Source of the DNA: Sphagnum compactum
Lineage: Eukaryota; Bryophyta; Sphagnopsida; Sphagnales
Assembly: GCA_965153455.1 (NCBI GenBank)
Contig: OZ234495.1
Span: 15,806,875 to 15,870,874 of the forward strand
Direction of reading: 5' to 3'
DNA: 64,000 bases
The position numbers were made by a program, and so were the translations under genes. A model generated the notes under the pieces. That model did not search any database. It was not told where the DNA came from and saw nothing but the letters and a program-made list of their open reading frames with translations. Below are positions 37,119 to 49,473 of the stretch, piece by piece (position 1 is the first letter of the stretch; each line of letters starts with the position of its first letter).

Positions 37119-40100
37119 TTACTGCTTGTCGCCGCCTTCGAGCCGCTAAACATGCAGATTTGGTTCAATGATCCTTTCCTGATATTACATCACTATTCTT
37201 TTTGGGATATTGTTCATTTAGCCAAGGTGGTGATTATCCATTGGAACATGTAGAAAATGTGGGTACCTTCCCTAGGAAGATGTCGCCAAACTGGCTATAG
37301 ACCAGATATGAAGCACATGTCTTTAATCACCTTTCTACAATTCTGGCTATTAATTGAAAACCAAATGTAGGAATCTGAGAAATAATAATTTGGGGGATTA
37401 TTTCTAGTGATTCAATCTTTCAGAATACTCATCATTTTCACATTTTTAATGTTAATTTCTTACTTCACCAATAAAGAAAAGGCTAATCCCCATTGATGTT
37501 TCTTTTGTGCAAAATTTATATTGAAAAATATAATAATTTATTATTTTTGGGACCTTGGATAGCTAAACAACAAAAGAATAGAATAGAAGAACTCCAGCGA
37601 TGTACAATTGGTTTCTTCAAGGCAAAAATATACACAATGCTACTTACAGTTTTGAAAGTCCTGATAAGGTAAATATTCGTATGGATGGTTGCCACTTTTG
37701 CTAGATGGTCATATGGAGGATCGCCACCTTGGCAAAATCCCAATTTTATGGGGAAAACCCCTGCTCCTGGGGACCTGCAAGTCGTAAAATACTAGCCTAA
37801 TCTTTCTTGCTGCCAATTATTTTGCTAAGGCCTTCTTGGAATGCCAAGTAAATGCACTACAACAGCAAATTGAAAAAGGAATCACTAGGATATAGTGTGA
37901 TATAATGTGATTCATATTAAATAGTTCATGTGTGTGCTCATAACTTTTCTTTAGATTTTTAAAGAGCCACATTCATTGGCCCATTAACAAATTTTTTTTA
38001 GCATTGAGCATCCCCCAATGGAAACACCTCTTTGGACCCCAAGTTGCAAAATACAAACAAATGTATTCCCCAACATCCTACCTCCAAAAGGAAAAACAAG
38101 GCCCATTATGAATGCATGCTGAACCTTCCCATTTATTACATGAAATTCCTATTTGCAAATCTTTTGATCAGCATTTTTGGCTTGGACTAATGCGTGGGTC
38201 AATGATTTGGGAACATAGTAACATTCATTACTAACTAAGGCCCACTCTAGAGGAAACCCCAAAGAGGAAAGAGGCAAGGGACCATTGGGGCCATCACATA
38301 GCAACCAAAAAGTACATTAGAAGGTCATGTTGAGTGGCAACCTGACAATGGGCCACCACAATAGGCAAAGCATAATCAAAAGAGGACAAGACTAAAAATC
38401 ATAATCATTTACAAACAAAATTAGTAGGTCATAGTCACCAAAACCATCACGGTATTCAAAAATCAAAACCACTAAAAAAAACACTAAAGAAATCCAAAGG
38501 AGAGAACTAAAGCTAATTAAAGCTCACTTTGACTAGGGTCAAGGGTCCAATTTTGCTACAATCAATTTGGATCCATTTAAAGCAAAATAAACCCTTGAAT
38601 GCAACCTTGCCTTAGACCCTAAATTGCATATTGGTTCTTCATATTATTCTCTACTTTTAGCTCTATTATTTGGTTTGAACCAATTGATTTTGGCTCTAAA
38701 ATAGGTCCATGTAGGTTTAGCTTGAATTTGCCTTTTTTTTTGGGTCTTCAACTTTCATGTAAAGCCTTTTTGTCCAAGTTATGGCTTTCAATCAATAGGA
38801 ATGCTCAATTTTGTTGCACCCAGAACCTTGGACCCTTGTCTAAAGTGGCCCTAGGTTAATGGGTTATTGTTGGGATCATGGACAATGTACAGACTCGCTC
38901 CCAGGTGGCAAACATCTAGAAAATAATGTAGCAAAATCTACCTACCTATGAAATGTGAAAGTCTTTTATTCTTGAGTACAGATTGTTCTTAATTGCAGTC
39001 CGTAGTCAAGAATAAAGGACTTTCATATATAGTAGGTAGCTAAATTCAAACTGCAATATCCCAAATCTAAAATTTTACTGTTTGGATTTTTTCCCTTATA
39101 ATTTGGTGAAAATTAGGGCCATTTCTTGCATGTAAAATCCTATGTATAAGTCAAAACTCGAAACCATATTTTTCAGGTCAAATTTTGGTGAAAATGCATC
39201 ATTAAAAAAACACTGCTTGCAAACATACACACACAAATTCATCAAGGCTACTTTTCAAAACAATTAAAGGCATGATTTGAACAATCCCATTAGCCAAATC
39301 ATATTTCTTTGCACTTAGACACAAACCTATAAGGCTATTACAACATTTAACTACCACTTTGCTCAAGTTAATTCCTTAAAACAATTAAAGGCTCCTATTC
39401 AAACAATTTCATTGGCCATATAGGGTTTTCTTCACAACTAGGCACAAGCCTATTCCACAACCCCTATATAAGCCTATTACATTAATATTATAACCCTTGT
39501 CTGGAAACAAATAGGGTTAAAAACACCGGGGTGAGGTTATGCATGCACACATGTCAACAAGGTGTGTTTCACATAGTGGCCCTGCCATGTATAGTTTTAT
39601 CAATTAACATTATGAAAAAATTGACATAACATTATTAAAAAAAAAATTTCATGTGATTGATGTTCAATCGATTATTTTACTTGCAATGGATGAATATTCA
39701 TGTAAAATTAAATTACATATTTTCATTCAAGGCAGTTTTGTGAAATCTGACCTTACATTTGTCAAAGTCTGATTTGTAAGACTCCAAACATACATCCTAC
39801 TACATAGTGGCTAAAGTACATTCAAGCTAGTATACTATATAATGGTCTTGTCACAATATCCTTGCCTAGCAATTGCCTAGCAAGTATGGGCCAATAAACT
39901 AATGGCATGCACCTCCTTATCACCCAAGTGAAGTTCTATTGAAAGTTAGAAATAAAAAGTTGCATTTCACTTCTAATGGTTCCCACAACTTTTCCCCATT
40001 CACTAGAAGGGCAAAATGGCCTTGAAGGTTTCAAATGTGAAGCCTCCTATCACCTAAGTGAATAGAAGGTGTGGGGATCTCCCCAACCCATTAATTGGAT

Positions 40101-41390
40101 GATGATGATGATTCGACCCCCACTTGCATGCCATACGGTGTAGGACACCATATATAGCCTTGTTGAGGAGGGCCAATGAGAAGGTCTTGAGTGTTGTGTA
40201 ATAATATTGGATACCATGTGAAACCTGGTACCAGCATGTTTTGAGCTACTCCAATATTTGTTGGCCTTGCCTACCAAGGCAAGGATATTGTGGTTAGATT
40301 CATTATAGAGAATAGTAGCTCAAAGGGATTTTGGCCCCTAGGTAGTAAGTCTGTTTTATACAAGGATTTTTGAAAGATGATATTTTGGCTTGTGCTGAAA
40401 CTTGAGATTAGTTACAGAGTTATGATATCTGGAAGGATTTTGGTTTCTTCTAGAGGGATTTTTTGAAGATTGTATTTTGACATGGTGAAATATTTGAATC
40501 CCCATAATTTTTCTTTGCCTTAAGATATTTTTAAATGTAAATAGCGAGGCCACAGTGTGACACACCCCTTGGTTTCATCAATTGCATTCACCAAAAATTC
40601 AACATCTTTTTTCACAAAGCAACACCTAACTGATAGGTTTTGTTGTTGGGTCAAAAGTTACATGACTTCCAAGTGTCATTCCCTCAATTTGCTGATGGCA
40701 TGTTAGTTATTCCCTTCCTATATTTCTTAATTGCATTCTTGGTTTTATTTTCCAATTCCATCAAGAAGTATTATTATGTCTATTTGCAATTTAAAAATAA
40801 ATAAGTTATGAACAGTCTATAGTTAAGTCCTAACTGCCCACTCACCTAAACCTCAAATATGTACTAGCCCATCACGTAGAAACTAGAATCATGGTAAAGT
40901 TGAATCATTTACAAACATTAAATGGGGCATTTAAAAGGGTGCACATTCAACTACGTTTTTAAATGCCCCCATATAGGATACCATAGTACCTTGGGTGATT
41001 AGGCACTACTTAATTAATTTCGATGATATCTAACTAATTATGAAAATATTTTGCTTGCCATGTTGCTTAAACTTTGGAAATTGAAAAGGAAGTGCCAAAG
41101 AAAGAAATAAATAAAGATTGTACTAGACTCTACTACCTACCTATATATCATACACACTTGATTATTATTTTTTAGAAAAATAAAACTAAATTGCCTAATT
41201 ATGAAAAAATAATAGTGTTGAACGTCATTGAAAAAAAATAAAAATTCTTAGGCACCTTGGTGCCAAACCAACAAAGGTACTACACTAGTTGAGGCGTACA
41301 TTCGTTCAACTAGGCGAATTGACCCCCACATTGGGATAATGACAAAAACCCTTGAACCCATTTAAATGGCCATATAGGGCCCGAAAAATA
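37119..41390. other. AT-rich DNA, no gene seen
   Basis: About 4.3 kb with only short frames and frequent stops. It contains one striking inverted repeat (38932-39049). A CACTAG word at 41283 could be a CACTA left end for the element that ends near 49473. Confidence 0.5.
38932..39049. repeat. Imperfect inverted repeat, hairpin of about 45-bp arms
   Basis: The left arm (38932-38979) runs from 'CAAAATCTACCTACCTATG' to 'TTTTATTCTTGAGTAC'. The right arm (39002-39049) is its near reverse complement, from 'GTAGTCAAGAATAAAGGAC' to 'AGTAGGTAGCTAAATT'. The loop is about 22 bases. It could be a foldback transposon core or a small-RNA hairpin. Confidence 0.75.
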
Positions 41391-41392
41391 GT

Positions 41393-41490
41393 GTTTATTT
41401 TTTCAGTTCTTTCATGTTGCACCAAAGTGGCGATCAGCCACAACAAGATTTGGCCAAATCTGTCTACAAAATAAATAGTATAAAAAATCA
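41393..41490. repeat. Dispersed repeat family, another copy
   Basis: Matches the copy at 9183-9290 in order: T-rich start, 'CATGTTGCACC', 'GTGGCGATCAGCCAC', then 'GGCCAAATCTGTCTAC' and 'AAATAAATAGTATAAAA'. More distant similarity may continue to about 41710. Confidence 0.65.
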
Positions 41491-42283
41491 TAAATCTTTC
41501 TACATGTAGGCGAATCTCTATAACCTTTGAGCTAAATATAGCAATTTAAAATAAGGAAGCTAAAAATCAGCTCAACTTCTCCAAAAATGTCGGTGAATCC
41601 ATATTATTTTTCCTTGAAATGTGTCCATTGTCCTACAAAATTTTCCAAAAGTGGCAAAGTGACCATATAGTTGGAGACGTTTCTTTTTTGCAAAATGGCG
41701 AATTCTTGCCATAGAACATAACACTGCCCAAAAGCTATGGATTTGCACTCAGGGACCCTGTATTAGTTTATAGAGATGATATATATAGATATTTAAAACA
41801 TTTATAAGCAATTTAAATGGGTTTCGGGGTTTTTAGCATGATCCCAATGGGTCCATTCACCTTGGCCCATTCCATCTACCATTTACCCGTGCTGTCATAT
41901 ACCGACAAAAGACTTACCTACCCAACACTTTCTGCTTGTGGTCGGTATGTAATTGCCCACATCATTTACCTTGCCTCAGTTTTTGCAAATGAGGCAATAA
42001 GTTTTGCAAATTAGGGTTCCTGTTTGCAACAGCGCCTTGCCATCGTTGTTTATGACTGAGCTTTTGCACTATTGTGCTTCCAAAGTTAGTTTTGTTATTG
42101 ATCACAAGGGTTTACAAAGGGTTGGTTGATGTTGCAAATATTAGACCCTGTGCTCTTTTATTTGGTCTTATTGTTGCAAGCGAGGAGAAGAAGTGAGCAA
42201 CTGTGACAGCAGTCTTCAGGTAGCCTTCAAGTAGCCTTTGTGAGAGGTATATCTTCGTACTTAGCTTAGATAGTTGAGGAGAG

Positions 42284-45200
42284 ATGGATGGGGCCATTCA
42301 CCACCCTGCAACTTGTGGGTGTGATGGTAATGACATGGAGGCTCGAGCAAAAATGGTCCAGGATGAGTTGGCGATAATAGCAGCCAGTGTACATGAAGAG
42401 ACCATAGTGGTGCTGCCGAAACTTACAACATCTAATAAGGTTCCAACCTGCCGATGGCACAATGTCCAGTCCATGGCGCAACTCCTGTCATCTCAGCCAG
42501 TGATCATTGCGTGGGGCATATTGACTACTATATCTGAAAAGGCACAGGCACGCCCACAGGTACCAACACCCAATTACATTAGCTTCCAAGCACAGGTTGC
42601 CATATGGGCCTCATGTTTCCCTTTTGACACAACAATCTCCTTTTGCTGGTCATATTGTAATGCATTTTTCTCTGAGCCTTTCATAGTGTTATGTGCATAA
42701 TTATTGGTTGAGGGTTTTTCTTGGAAGGGTGTGCACATAATGCTATGCAGGGCGGAGCATATTCTAGGTCGAATGGTAAAAGAAAACTCGTGCCATATCG
42801 ACGGCCCAAATGTCAGTGGGAAAAATTGCACAATCACTCGACGAATTTGTGATGTAGATGGGAACATTCAGCCTCCCAACCATGAACTCAGTGCTGGAGA
42901 TCATGCCACAGTGTGCATCACAGACTCAAGGTACTGCATTCTGTTGGTTCCTGCCCCACACTTCAGCTCCATTGATTATGCATAGTGTACCTAATTTCCT
43001 ATGTGTATGTGGCTAATTTCATGCTGCTCTAGCAAGGATCCATGATTTGAACTTCCAGATGGACTCATGACATGCCTCAAGTTTATGTTGCAAATCTCAA
43101 TGGTTTCTTTCGGGGTGCTCACAACCATGTCCCTTGTCATGCAGCTCAAATGGAACCTTTGTTAACTAGCAAAAGCTTCTGAGGAGTGGCTCGGAGGTGG
43201 AACTTCAGCATGGAGATATTGTGTCACTTGGTGGTCCACCAGAGCACGGTGAAACTCTTCATCCTATTTGCAGCTATCACTACATCCATGAGCTTTTCTG
43301 TACTCATGGGCACACTAATTAGTTTGTTGTCCACAAGTCACAAGCTTTAAGAGTCTATCATTGTTTGCATGTGCCTTCCAGACGATGCTTTTGCATTCGT
43401 CTACAGATTGGTGCTAGCCAGGACAACTCCCCATACCCCGAATATTGTAGCCAACAGAGAAACAGTGCTCAAGAGAAAATCCATCCCATCTCGTAAGCAT
43501 CCCTGTAAGCATCAGGCTAATGGCAGTGTGCTTGTTGGGGGCCAACAACATTGCTTTGGGAAATTTAGTTGAATTGTTAATCACCCCATACTTGTCGGGG
43601 TTGGATGGCAAAATACCTGGATCAAGAAGGGGGGGTAGATTGTAAGTGGGTTCCAGGTCTGGTGAATGGAGGTCCTAGAGGTCCCATGACACTCAGTTAT
43701 GTTTGGGGTCTGGAAGCTTCAAACGAAGTGAGTTCCTAAGCTTGTAGGACCAACAATGAAAAACATGTATATTTCATAGGAAGAACTCTGATTATATGAC
43801 TTTATGCATTTATGCTTTCACTTACTGGTCCCTGATTTTTATATCCACATTGTTAGACCCCACTAGTTGCATTCTAAACCTTTATTGGGCCCCTCCTAGA
43901 TATTTTTTTGTGGGGTTGGAGCAGAAACTACGCCATCAAATAGGGACACAGACTCAAGCAACTGAGAAGTTGTGGTCTGACTACCACCTAGCTTCTGCAA
44001 ATCATGATGCAGTGGGTGCCATTTCTAATTTAATGCATCCAAGTTGTTTAGATTCTTGTGATTCAAGTGCATGAATAAGGTGTTTCAGAATTCTTGTTTT
44101 TGTTTGGGGGCTTTGATTTGGTGTAGTCAGGTAGACGTTGATGGGAATTATTGTGTGCATGTACAGGAGCTAGAAGAAGTTCGGGCATTGATGACTCAAA
44201 AATATTGTGCCCAGATTGAAGCCATGCGAGTGGACCTTTCTGCTATAACAAACCAATTAAACGAATCTGCAACCACCCTATCACATCAGCAATCCACCAT
44301 AGATGGCTTGGAACAGCATCTGGCTGATGTAGCCAGGTCATACCTCGATGTCAAAAAAATAATTGGAATCTCACCATGTCTCAAATGAATTTCTCTTGCA
44401 GAACCCGTGTTGAGTGGAAGGGACACTAGAGGTAGTGGAGGGTTTCTTGCTGTGATGTGTTTGTCCTTCAGGGGTAGGGACTAACAGACCATGTGGTTGT
44501 TGCTATGATTGCAGGCACAGGGGGACCATTTAGGACTTGGAGCACCAACTAGGATGTGAGCGCTCTCAGCATAGCACTGACAAGGCACAGGTAGATGAAA
44601 GACACAAGGCTGAACTAGGTCATGCATGTAATGTATTAGCAAAGGAGCTGAAACAGGTCATCACATGTGCTACTCTCCATAACAAGGCAAATGAGGACAT
44701 ATCAAGTCTCTTCAGGTATCTACTCCACACATATCTACTGCCCATTTTGTCTCTGAACAACTATTAGTTAGGGTTCCATCAATATGTTCACCCACATTTG
44801 ATCATCAACGTAGTTGTGCCTCAACCTGCTGCATGAGGGTCATGTGAAGTTTATCACACTGCTCTAAGAATTGGTCACATAACTACCTATAAGCACTTGG
44901 GCAAGGGGGTGCTCACCTTATGCAGGAATCGGATCAACAAAACCAACTCATGATTGAGAATATGCGACAGAATTTGGTAAGTGGTGTCTGGAGAGTGTAA
45001 TGGTTATTCCGGTTGCTTGTTGTGGAGGGTAGCAAACTACTTTGTGGTGCATGCCCAAATTTCTAGTACACATGATAAAGTAGAATTACTCATGTGTGAA
45101 CTTGGATAGTTGTACTCAAAGTAAGTGGCATTCATTGTGTAAAAGGGATGGTTGGGATTGTAGGTAGCCATGGAGGATGCAAAATGTTGTGTTGCAAATT

Positions 45201-46016
45201 TGGTCAAGGAGATGGAAGAAGTCTCTGGGGAGTTGGCACTCAAAAAACGACAACTGCATTGCACAAGAGATCGTGCCATACTATGGTATGTGGGGTTAGG
45301 GTTTTATTCATCTATTGGAGTATACATAGGGTTGTCCGTTATTGCTTTGTTTAAAGCCATTGGTAGGACTGGTTTTCAACTTTGTGTAAAGTGACTGGTC
45401 TAAGAAGACTGTGTGCCATGTTGTAATGGAATCTGTGTGGTATGTGTGAAGCAAGTTGTGAGTTATGTGTGAAGCAAGTGTAGAGTTGCATGGTATGGGT
45501 GTACCAAGTTGCTTGTGAAGCAAGTGTAAAGTTGCATGCCATTGTGCCCATGACCAAAGTTGGGGTATGCAATGTGATGTGGTCAAGGACTGTGGTGTAC
45601 ATTTTTTGCCCTTGTCAGAATGAAAGTTGTAGGACAGGCTCACTCTAACCACCCATGGGAGGCTAGTGGGGTAGCAGGGATTCTCAAATGCAAGTGCTAC
45701 AGTGAACAACTACAAAGGTTGCATTCCTGCAGCAAAAGCAGCAAGATGGGCTTGCCACAATGGTGAGGGCAATGGACGATGCCATCTATGAGGAAATGAA
45801 AGGTTCAACCAACACATTCACTTGGGAGATGGTCCCCACATCTCCCCGCATCAACATTGAAGTTCTAGCACATGTAAATGATCAGTTAATTGGAGATAGT
45901 AACGGAGAATCTTATTTTGATGAAGAAACCCAATAGGATAACCCACATGATAAAGATGTCAATGTTCAACTTTCAGACTTGTTTGATTTTCTGGCAATGC
46001 TGGTACTGCAATTATA
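42284..46016 (+). pseudogene. FHA-domain/coiled-coil gene copy with stop codons
   Basis: Plus-strand exon-like pieces encode a protein with an N-terminal FHA (phosphothreonine-binding) domain and a coiled-coil tail. The first piece starts at ATG 42284. The FHA core reads HILGRMVKENSCHIDGPNVS (from about 42756). It continues across a GT-AG intron (about 42932-43136) into DSSSNGTFVN, then a TAG stop, then KLLRSGSEVELQHGDIVSLGG. Later pieces are coiled-coil-like: 44164-44366 (ELEEVRALMTQKYCAQIEAM onwards), about 44540-44715, about 45169-45280 and about 45727-46016, the last with another in-frame stop. Which FHA family it comes from is unclear. The stops argue for a decayed copy, although intron positions are preserved, so it was copied from genomic DNA and not from mRNA. 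It lies upstream of CACTA transposase sequence on the same strand. Confidence 0.6.
45420..45545 (+). repeat. Short tandem repeats around GAAGCAAGT
   Basis: 'TGTGTGAAGCAAGT' or close variants occur three times, followed by variants of 'GTAGAGTTGCATGGTAT'. It lies within an apparent intron of the FHA gene copy. Confidence 0.7.
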
Positions 46017-47540
46017 AACATCCAGCCTGTACCACTTAGCATCACCAACATTTTGTGCAATATTGTAATATGTTGATGACTTAGTGAACTCTCTACCTAG
46101 TTTTGGAATGACATATTGGTAGGATAACAAGCCAATGATTGAAAGGTAGTATTGTAAAGGCAACTGAATTTTAAGTGTGATTACAAATATGACTTGTATG
46201 GACTTGTGTGAGAGCAATGGGTGTATGGAAATCGACATATGGGAGGATGGTCGGCTGTGAGCAATATAAATCATGCAATCATTATGGTCCACAAGTATGT
46301 TAGAAACTAGAGCCATGAAACCTACATTGTTATAAAATAAATGAGAACAAATAATGATGCAATTTTCTAAACAAATTTGCAGAATGCTATAGCTAGTTAC
46401 TTCCACTTGTTGGAACACCCACTAAATCAGGAAGAGGGGATATACCACATGTTGTTTAACATTCCATCAAACGAGTTAGTTTTCTACCCAGTGTAATCAT
46501 CATTAAGAGCTGACCTTAAAATGAAAGATGAAACAACTTTGTTGATGTGGATGAAAGGGATGAGTGGATGGGAGAATGTCGAGCTACTTTTCGTTTCTAT
46601 GCCATTGTCCTCCGTATCAAACCTACGCAATGTTGTCATGGAAAGCCACCTCCTAGCGCTAATCGAAAGTTGGGTGAGGGATATCGACGTTGGGTCGTAG
46701 TGTTGCATAGGGCCCAGGGCATGGGTGAACCAAGGTCCCCTAGAATGTTAACTCTTTTGCAGTAGTTGTCTCAAAGTCTTTCTTATTTTATTGTTTGCTA
46801 CCGGACACAACTTGTCAAGGATGTTTGGGGCTTTAGGAGTTTCGAGCGGATTTGTGATGCTATTTCCAACTGTTTAAGGAACGTTTTCTAGTGCAGCACC
46901 ATCCATGCCTAGACGGGTCGGAATGTTTTACATTACTAGCGAAAGCAAGTTTGGCACCAGTGAGATATCCAACCAGGGTCATCACCCTAATATTTTGGAT
47001 ATTCGCATTATATTATACGGTCAGTCTGCTACCTCTTTGTTGTCCATATCATTGAAGATCAATATAGCAACCCTGACTGTGAATAGTTGTCTTCTCTTTG
47101 CTTCTGCTCCCATGTTGTCTAGTTTCGGAAATTGGTGAAAGTTCCATTCTTGGGAAGTTTTGTGACAACAGCCTCGCTATGGCAAGCTTTAATTCGCATC
47201 AATCATCTGTAAGCAAGCGGTAGGTATGTCTGGGAGTGAATACGATCAGCCTCGTGACAGTCCTACTCTTGGAAAGTACATTCACATTGTAGATTATTTT
47301 CTTCCTAATCCAGAGGCAAACAATGGAGGTGAGAAGGAGGGAGGGACATTACACAATAGCTAACTAGGTTGATGGCTGGTGGAGGATTTTAGTTGATGGC
47401 TGGTGGAGGATTTTGTCGTTGGAATATAGGAGGAGAAAGTAGTGGTTGCCTACTTGCCATATATGCGATCGTGTAGTTCCCAATACCCTGCACCTACTTG
47501 ACTAACTGGTACACCTGGATCTGTGGCATTGCAGGTTGGC
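46017..47540. other. Region between FHA copy and transposase end
   Basis: No clear gene. Short plus frames (46547-46765, 46905-47138) are not recognisable. The sequence GATGGCTGGTGGAGGATTTT is tandemly duplicated near 47371-47416. The transposase catalytic part and DUF4218 region expected here in a complete CACTA element were not found. Confidence 0.45.
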
Positions 47541-47549
47541 TGACATAGG

Positions 47550-48496
47550 ATGGGCATGGGCAGTGGCTTTGATGCAGGTGTAAGGCAACTAAATTATCCT
47601 TATAGCTGTCGTGACCTAGATGACCCTGAAAGGATTACAGAAAACATGAGCAAGAGCGTGACCGAGTGGCAAGACTACGCACAGAGTTTGAAGACCAATG
47701 GCACAGGGATGAAAGAGGAACAGGAGGGCCTATCAAGTATCCTGTAGAACTTGCAGAAGTGCAGGAGTTAGCAGAATGGGTGAGGGAGGCAGTGCGAACC
47801 CATATGGCAAATGGCAATGTGCTTGATGAGATGGATGCATACCATTTGTCAATTAAGCCCAGTTCTGATGCTTCCCGATATACACGGATGAAGGCCTATG
47901 GAAATCACTATAGGGTCATTGGAGAAACCAATGTTAACACAATGGCAACCTATGATTGTGGAGTGGCATCAGTGTTCCAGCAAACACAAGGGCCAGGTGG
48001 AGTGTGTGCACTTGGGCCCATGCAATATGTGGGAATTCTGCAGGATATAATATTACTTGATTATGGGCTAGTATCAATCCCAGTGGTTTTGTTTAAATGT
48101 GACTGGGTGAAGAATGAGGTTGATAGGCGAGGTCATCCAACTTACAAGCGTGATGAGGATGGCTTCCTGCTTGCAAATTTTAATGCACTGAAGGCAAATG
48201 ACGACGAACCATTTGTGTTTCCAGCTCAAGTGCAACAGGTGTTTTACTCTGAAGAGCTAAACCAACCATGGTGGAAGGTTGTGCTACATAAGTAACCTCG
48301 CTCCAGGCGTGTGGTAACAGAAGCAGGGGAGGAACAGACCGTGATACAAGATAATGTGATAGGCGTTGAAGTGCCTCTAGAAATACCAGATGTGCCTCAC
48401 AACATGGCAATGGTTGGTGCCATTGAGTTGTGTGGCACAGAAGCAATTATGGCATCTGCAGAGTTACAAATGCTAGGTGAGGATGATGATGCATGA
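47550..48496 (+). pseudogene. CACTA (En/Spm) transposase C-terminal region, DUF4216-like
   Basis: The frame at 47666-48295 carries MKAYGNHYRV, DCGVASVFQQTQGPGG, MQYVGILQDIILLDYG, PVVLFKCDWVKNEV, DEDGFLLANFNAL, EPFVFPAQVQQVFYSEEL and WWKVVLHK followed by PRSRRV. This is the conserved C-terminal block (DUF4216) of plant CACTA TnpD-like transposases. An upstream piece in another frame (47550-47747, KRITENMSKS-like) and a downstream piece (48311-48496, acidic tail) probably belong to it. A stop follows VVLHK and a frame change precedes the block. The catalytic Transposase_21 domain is absent, so the element is not self-sufficient. Confidence 0.85.
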
Positions 48497-49299
48497 TATG
48501 TAGGCAGACTAAGCGTAGGGAGGAACAGGCATCTAGCTGTATATGGAGATTGATCTACATGAAGGGTTGTTTGATTCAGAGTTGTACACATAGGTGGAAG
48601 GACCTGGTATATCCACTGGTCAGGTTGACCAACCATCAACTAATAGCGGAAACCATTTAGGAGGAGAGTGTATTAGCAGGAGCCCCTAATTGCATTTTAG
48701 AGTTGGACACCCAATGTGGCTGGTCCAAACCCAGTTATCATGAAGTCCACCAGCTTTTGAGGCTGCAACAGTCATGGCAAAGGGGGCAACATGCCTTAAT
48801 TTTTTATCAATTTTCCCACCTTGATTGTATTTTCATCAAATTCAGGCCATTTTCCAATATTTCCAGAATTATCCAACATAAAAAATGATGTTGGTCACCA
48901 TCCATAAGAAGCATTAGCCGATTTTGGCAACACATGCATGATTATGTAGAAAATTAGTTATGTGAGTTAAATATTCCACATTGTTTGGCTATTTGTATAT
49001 GGCCATCAGGGGATAAAACAAAATATATGGCTTGTTGGAAAAAGCTGGGTAAATGACTAATTTAGTCCACAAACCACATTTCCACTAAATTCAAGGAATT
49101 TAATTTTAATTTATCATATGAATATTATGAATATGTACAAATTTGTATTTTACACCTTTGTATAACACTCTCACTAAAAAACCATACAATACGATATTTT
49201 ACATATAGACATACGTCAACTATGACTAAGCACCATTTCGCTTACGACTAAATGGGACTTTAAATGGCTACTCTTGGATGATAAATCCAACCCATATAT

Positions 49300-49473
49300 A
49301 GATGGAAATAAAATTAGTCGCAAACTAGTCGCAGGTTAGTCGAAGATGACTTGACTGATGTCAGCACGATGTCACAATAGTCGTAGATAACAAAAAATTA
49401 GTTGCAAAGACCAAATAGTTGCAGGTAGTTGTAAATGTGATGGTCACATATTGGCCTTTTTCTTCTAGTGAAC
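49300..49473 (+). mobile_element. CACTA right end with subterminal repeats
   Basis: The words TAGTCGCA, TAGTTGCA and AGTCGTAG recur six or more times in about 140 bases, then the sequence ends in CTTTTTCTTCTAGTG, whose reverse complement begins CACTAGAAGAAAAAG, the standard plant CACTA terminus. Copia reverse transcriptase sequence starts right after it. The matching left end may be CACTAG at 41283 (8.2-kb element) or the weaker match near 32115 (17.4 kb). Confidence 0.65.
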
